Source: an uncultured Caryophanales bacterium (GTDB taxonomy: Bacteria; Bacillota_I; Bacilli_A; RF39; UBA660). Taken from it: a stretch of DNA of 22,979 nucleotides. The first letter of the stretch is position 1. Every line of letters begins with the position of its first letter. Shown here piece by piece: positions 21,605 through 22,979 of this stretch. Where the stretch lies: assembly GCA_947169395.1 (NCBI GenBank), contig CAMVPJ010000013.1:1-22979 (forward strand), in the 5' to 3' direction. The notes below the pieces were generated by a model. It was not told the origin of the DNA and searched no databases. It was given only the letters and a program-made list of their open reading frames with translations. A program made the translations under genes and the position numbers.

Positions 21605-22979
21605 ATGAAACGTAGGAAAAGTAAGAAAATAACATTATTAATTATATCTATTTCTTTATTTATATTATCTATTATTATAAGTCCTTTTATAGAATGTAGT
21701 AATATAGATAGTAATATATTTAGAAAGTGTTTATTAGTTATAAGTAGTAGTATACTTATAACTAGTATAATAAATATTAGTAGTAAGAAGAAAAAGAGAA
21801 TTGTTAATTTTATTATTATAGTAATAGGTATTATAAGTTCTGTAATAATATATAGTGGTCATTCTAAAGATTATAAAATTAGAAATGAGAACTATTTTAA
21901 ATCATTATTAAATATAGATAAGAAGGTATCTAGTAATTCAGTTACACCTGTTAGTAATGAAGTAGAAGTAAATACTGATAGTAATTTAGAAGGAGAACTA
22001 CTTAAAGTAAATTATATTGATGTAGGGCAAGGAGATTCAATATTTATTGAGTTACCAAATGGGGAGACTATGTTAATAGATGCTGGAGAACGTAATCAAG
22101 ATAAGAAAGTGATTAGTTATATAGATGCATTAGGATATAAAAGATTAGATTACGTAGTAGGTACACATCCTCATACAGATCATATAGGAGGACTTGCTAG
22201 TGTTATTAAGAATTATGATATTGGTAAGGTATATATGCCTAAGAAACAATCTAATAGTAAAACATTTATTAATTTACTTAATACTATTAAAGATAAAGGA
22301 CTTAAGATAAATACAGCAAAGGCTAAAGTTAGTATTATAGATAGTGAAAATTTAGATGTAGATTTAATTGCGCCAACAAAAGAATATAATGATGCAAATA
22401 ATAATTCAGCAGTTGTTAAAATAACATATATAAATAGGTGTTTCTTATTTATGGGAGATGCAGAGATTGAGTCAGAAAAAAGTATTACTGATAATATTGA
22501 ATGTGATGTTGTAAAAATAGGGCATCATGGATCAGACACATCTTCATCAGATTCATTTGTAAAGAAAACTAAAGCAAAATATGCAGTAATAAGTGTAGGT
22601 AAAGGTAATATTTATAAACATCCTTATGAATCTACTATTAAAAAGTGGGAAAGTATTGGTGCGGAAATACTTAGAACTGATGAATTAGGTGATATAGTAA
22701 TTAGTACTAATGGTAATGAATTATCTATTAATAATAAAATAGTTAATTATGTAGATGATAGTGATTCTAATGTTACTAATAATAACAATAAAAGTAATAT
22801 AGAACTAGTTAATGTAGATGTTACTAAAGGTAAGGAATCTAGTATTAAGATTAAAGGTAGTCCTAATACTAATTATGATATAAAAGTTTATTATAAATCT
22901 GGATTAAGTAAAGCTAAAGAATTAGTTAGTAAAAAGTCAGATAGTGAAGGATATGTTGAGTGGGTATGGAAAGTACCTA
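21605..22979 (+). CDS. ComEC/Rec2-like metallo-beta-lactamase hydrolase, 3' end outside the window
   Basis: Open for 458 codons to the window edge, no stop seen. Residues 9-26, 42-58 and 66-84 are three membrane helices. A low-complexity linker follows, then a metallo-beta-lactamase domain from about 132: VNYIDVGQGDSIFIEL, THPHTDHIGG (metal ligands, about 186-195), FLFMGDAE and KIGHHGS (about 306-311). This is the arrangement of the C-terminal domain of ComEC, in which it is thought to degrade the non-imported DNA strand. The large ComEC channel domain is missing, so this is a stand-alone ComEC-like hydrolase of the type common in Bacillota. After about residue 400 a beta-rich, Ig-like segment starts (IKIKGSPNTNYDIKVYYKSG), as in several secreted relatives. 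The catalytic part probably faces outside the cell; its substrate (DNA or another phosphodiester) is not proven. Confidence 0.87.
   Translation, partial: MKRRKSKKITLLIISISLFILSIIISPFIECSNIDSNIFRKCLLVISSSILITSIINISSKKKKRIVNFIIIVIGIISSVIIYSGHSKDYKIRNENYFKSLLNIDKKVSSNSVTPVSNEVEVNTDSNLEGELLKVNYIDVGQGDSIFIELPNGETMLIDAGERNQDKKVISYIDALGYKRLDYVVGTHPHTDHIGGLASVIKNYDIGKVYMPKKQSNSKTFINLLNTIKDKGLKINTAKAKVSIIDSENLDVDLIAPTKEYNDANNNSAVVKITYINRCFLFMGDAEIESEKSITDNIECDVVKIGHHGSDTSSSDSFVKKTKAKYAVISVGKGNIYKHPYESTIKKWESIGAEILRTDELGDIVISTNGNELSINNKIVNYVDDSDSNVTNNNNKSNIELVNVDVTKGKESSIKIKGSPNTNYDIKVYYKSGLSKAKELVSKKSDSEGYVEWVWKVP

Noticed and set aside
1..22979. Mollicute genetic code (TGA as Trp), suggested by the base composition
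   Set aside because: TGA ends several complete genes (for example at 1198-1200, 8042-8044 and 14587-14589), and conserved Trp positions are TGG.
1..22979. tRNA or rRNA genes and classic riboswitches
   Set aside because: I looked through the intergenic stretches for cloverleaf-like GC-rich stems and for known riboswitch cores and saw none; gaps are short and AT-rich.

Overview
The window is about 23 kb of very AT-rich DNA, roughly a quarter G+C by eye. It is densely coded, nearly all on the + strand, with Gram-positive style ribosome binding sites (AAGGAG, AAGGTGAT), sigma-A-like promoters and short intrinsic terminators. TGA is a stop and tryptophan is TGG, so the standard bacterial code applies. 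Gene content (PAP2-undecaprenol kinase fusion, SufB, SsbB-like SSB, SWIM/SNF2 helicase, Rpn nuclease, AAA-ATPase-like nuclease, prepilin-like surface protein) suggests a small-genome gut-type Bacillota of the Bacilli, Erysipelotrichia or RF39 kind. That placement is inference; no rRNA is present.

Layout. 1-3000: the tail of an intergenic repeat module, an unrecognised coiled-coil protein, and an AAA-ATPase/PD-(D/E)XK protein whose stop codon lies inside a 109-bp intergenic repeat carrying a terminator and a promoter. 3000-4500: a prepilin-like secreted protein with a duplicated pilin-like segment and a C-terminal domain ending in a sharply GC-rich 120-bp stretch, which looks like the variable region of a diversity-generating retroelement (DGR) target. 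4560-7089: an overlapping pair, glucose-6-phosphate isomerase and phosphohexomutase. 7160-9077: a DUF3419/BtaA-like SAM-fold protein and a PAP2-DgkA lipid phosphatase/kinase fusion. 9127-11155: an OmpR-type two-component system. 11202-13223: mutM followed by an atypical protein-kinase-fold gene. 13285-15094: sufB without suf neighbours, then a short ssb. 15109-19023: a membrane-anchored SGNH hydrolase and a large SNF2 helicase, divergent, apparently sharing one palindromic -35 element. 19270-20550: an Rpn/PDDEXK nuclease gene followed by a second copy of the intergenic repeat. 20610-end: a DagK-like lipid kinase with a probable ATT start, and a 3'-truncated ComEC-like metallo-hydrolase.

How it fits together. 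Most of the window is housekeeping: central sugar phosphates, envelope lipid recycling, signalling, base-excision repair and Fe-S assembly. Accessory features interrupt it: two PD-(D/E)XK proteins each followed by the same intergenic repeat, a probable hypervariable surface protein, and a 109-bp block shared by the upstream regions of ssb and the Rpn gene that ends at the -35 of each. The best candidate for a new biological system is the prepilin-anchored, apparently hypermutated lectin-like protein, whose reverse transcriptase and template would have to lie elsewhere in the genome. Next is the family of intergenic modules accompanying the nuclease genes.
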